Translations under genes and position numbers: made by a program
Assembly (NCBI GenBank): GCA_964017155.1
Contig: OZ024867.1
Span: 23,657,020 to 23,721,019 of the forward strand
Length of the DNA stretch: 64,000 nucleotides
DNA from: Oasisia sp. SBJ-2009
Taxonomy: Eukaryota > Annelida > Polychaeta > Sabellida > Siboglinidae
Reading direction: 5' to 3'
The notes under the pieces: model-generated
What the model saw: only the letters and a program-made list of their open reading frames with translations
Database searches by the model: none
Told to the model about the DNA's origin: nothing
Shown: positions 62,770 to 64,000 of the stretch, in pieces
How the letters are laid out: every line of letters starts with the position of its first letter
How positions within the stretch are numbered: the first letter of the stretch is position 1

Positions 62770-64000
62770 CTCTAATGTCTTCAAGGTCAGTTATTGCTGC
62801 CTAGTCTCATGTCCTCAAGGTCAGTTATTGCTGTCTAGTCTCATGTCCTCAAGGTCAGTTATTCCTGCCTAGTCTCATGTCCTCAAGGTCAGTTATTGCT
62901 GCCTAGTCTCATGTCCTCAAGGTCAGTTATTGCTGCCTAGTCTCATGTCCTCAAGGTCAGTTATTCCTGCCTAGTCTCATGTCCTCAAGGTCAGTTATTA
63001 CTGCCTAGTCTCATGTCCTCAAGGTAAGTTATTGCTGCCTAGTCTCGTGTCCTCAAGGTCAGTTATTGCTGCCTAGTCTCGTGTCCTCAAGGTCAGTTAT
63101 TGCTGCCTAGTTTCATGTCCTCAAGGTCAGTTATTGCTGCCTAGTCTTGTGTCCTCAAGGACAGTTATTACTGCCTAGTCTCGTGTCCTCAAGGTCAGTC
63201 ATTGCTGCCTAGTCTTGTGTCCTCAAGGTCAGTTATTGCTGCCTAGTCTTGTGTCCTCAAGGTCAGTCATTGCTGCCTAGTCTTGTGTCCTCAAGGTCAG
63301 TCATTGCTGCCTAGTCTTGTGTCCTCAAGGTCAGTCATTGCTGCCTAGTCTTGTGTCCTCAAGGTCAGTTATTGCTGCCTAGTCTTGTGTCCTCAAGGTC
63401 AGTCATTGCTGCCTAGTCTTGTGTCCTCAAGGTCAGTCATTGCTGCCTAGTCTTGTGTCCTCAAGGTCATTCATTGCTGCCTAGTCTTGTGTCCTCAAGG
63501 TCAGTCATTGCTGCCTAGTCTTGTGTCCTCAAGGTCAGTCATTGCTGCCTAGTCTTGGGTCCTCAAGGTCAGTCATTGCTGCCTAGTCTTGGGTCCTCAA
63601 GGTCAGTCATTGCTGCCTAGTCTTGTGTCCTCAAGGTCAGTCATTGCTGCCTAGTCTTGGGTCCTCAAGGTCAGTCATTGCTGCCTAGTCTTGTGTCCTC
63701 AAGGTCAGTCATTGCTGCCTAGTCTTGGGTCCTCAAGGTCAGTCATTGCTGCCTAGTCTTGGGTCCTCAAGGTCAGTCATTGCTGCCTAGTCTCCTGTCC
63801 TCAAGGTCAGTTATTCCTGCCTAGTCTTGTGTCCTCAAGGTAAGTTTTATTCCTGCCTAGTGTCATGTCAAGGTCAGTCATTGCTGCCTAGTCTCCTGTC
63901 CTCAAGGTCAGTTATTCCTGCCTAGTCTTGTGTCCTCAAGGTAAGTTTTATTCCTGCCTAGTGTCATGTCAAGGTCAGTTATTGCTGCCTAGTGTTGTGC
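62770..64000. repeat. 34-bp minisatellite (TCTTGTGTCCTCAAGGTCAG + TCATTGCTGCCTAG), about 36 copies
   Basis: The array starts near 62770, runs to the window end and continues out of it. Early units have TCTCATG and TTATTG, middle units TCTTGTG and TCATTG, and late units TCTTGGG. A block containing CAAGGTAAGTTTTATTCCTG is repeated at 63836 and 63936. The next upstream exon of gene A presumably lies beyond. Confidence 0.94.

Overview
The window is animal nuclear DNA. It contains two multi-exon genes with GT-AG introns, a tRNA-derived SINE-like repeat, TTAA-flanked MITEs, a 5'-truncated LINE, and tandem repeats covering well over half of the sequence. The style fits a marine invertebrate such as a mollusc. 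That is inference; nothing here fixes the species.

Both genes lie on the minus strand, head to tail. Gene A runs in from beyond position 64000. Nine exons are readable, from 62552 down to a TGA at 46498, and give the last 428 residues of a long coiled-coil protein. Gene B starts with an ATG at 42505 and can be followed through eight exons to a TAG at 1973: 702 nt of CDS (233 residues plus stop) spread over 40.5 kb. I rebuilt both by hand from splice signals and reading phase. At every junction the phase left by one exon is the one the next exon needs. I do not recognise either protein.

Introns and flanks by region: 1-1972 is the gene B 3' flank with two large pyrimidine hexamer arrays. 2107-4054 holds an inverted-repeat element bounded by (AT)n. 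4207-25110 is a 21 kb array of a 32-bp unit. 25.1-30.5 kb holds a 27-bp array, a TTAA MITE and a LINE RT fragment. 30.6-34.6 kb holds 24-bp and 23-bp arrays. 35.9-36.3 kb is a 72-bp array built from a piece of a coding exon plus its intron. 36.4-36.9 kb is a second TTAA MITE. 37.5-39.6 kb holds an AAC-type array and a 33-bp array. 40.5-42.2 kb is a SINE/MITE cluster. 43.5-46.5 kb, between the genes, holds 25-bp and 21-bp arrays. 46.9-50.1 kb is a 29-bp array. 51.7-55.2 kb holds 30-, 37- and 50-bp arrays and a MITE family. 56.5-59.4 kb and 61.7-62.5 kb are 50-bp arrays. 62.8-64.0 kb is a 34-bp array.

The most unusual feature is where the minisatellites sit. Many begin at, or copy, the exon-intron junctions of the two genes, so splice donors, splice acceptors, and in one case a frame-neutral 36-nt exon piece flanked by both sites, are repeated from a few to about fifty times.
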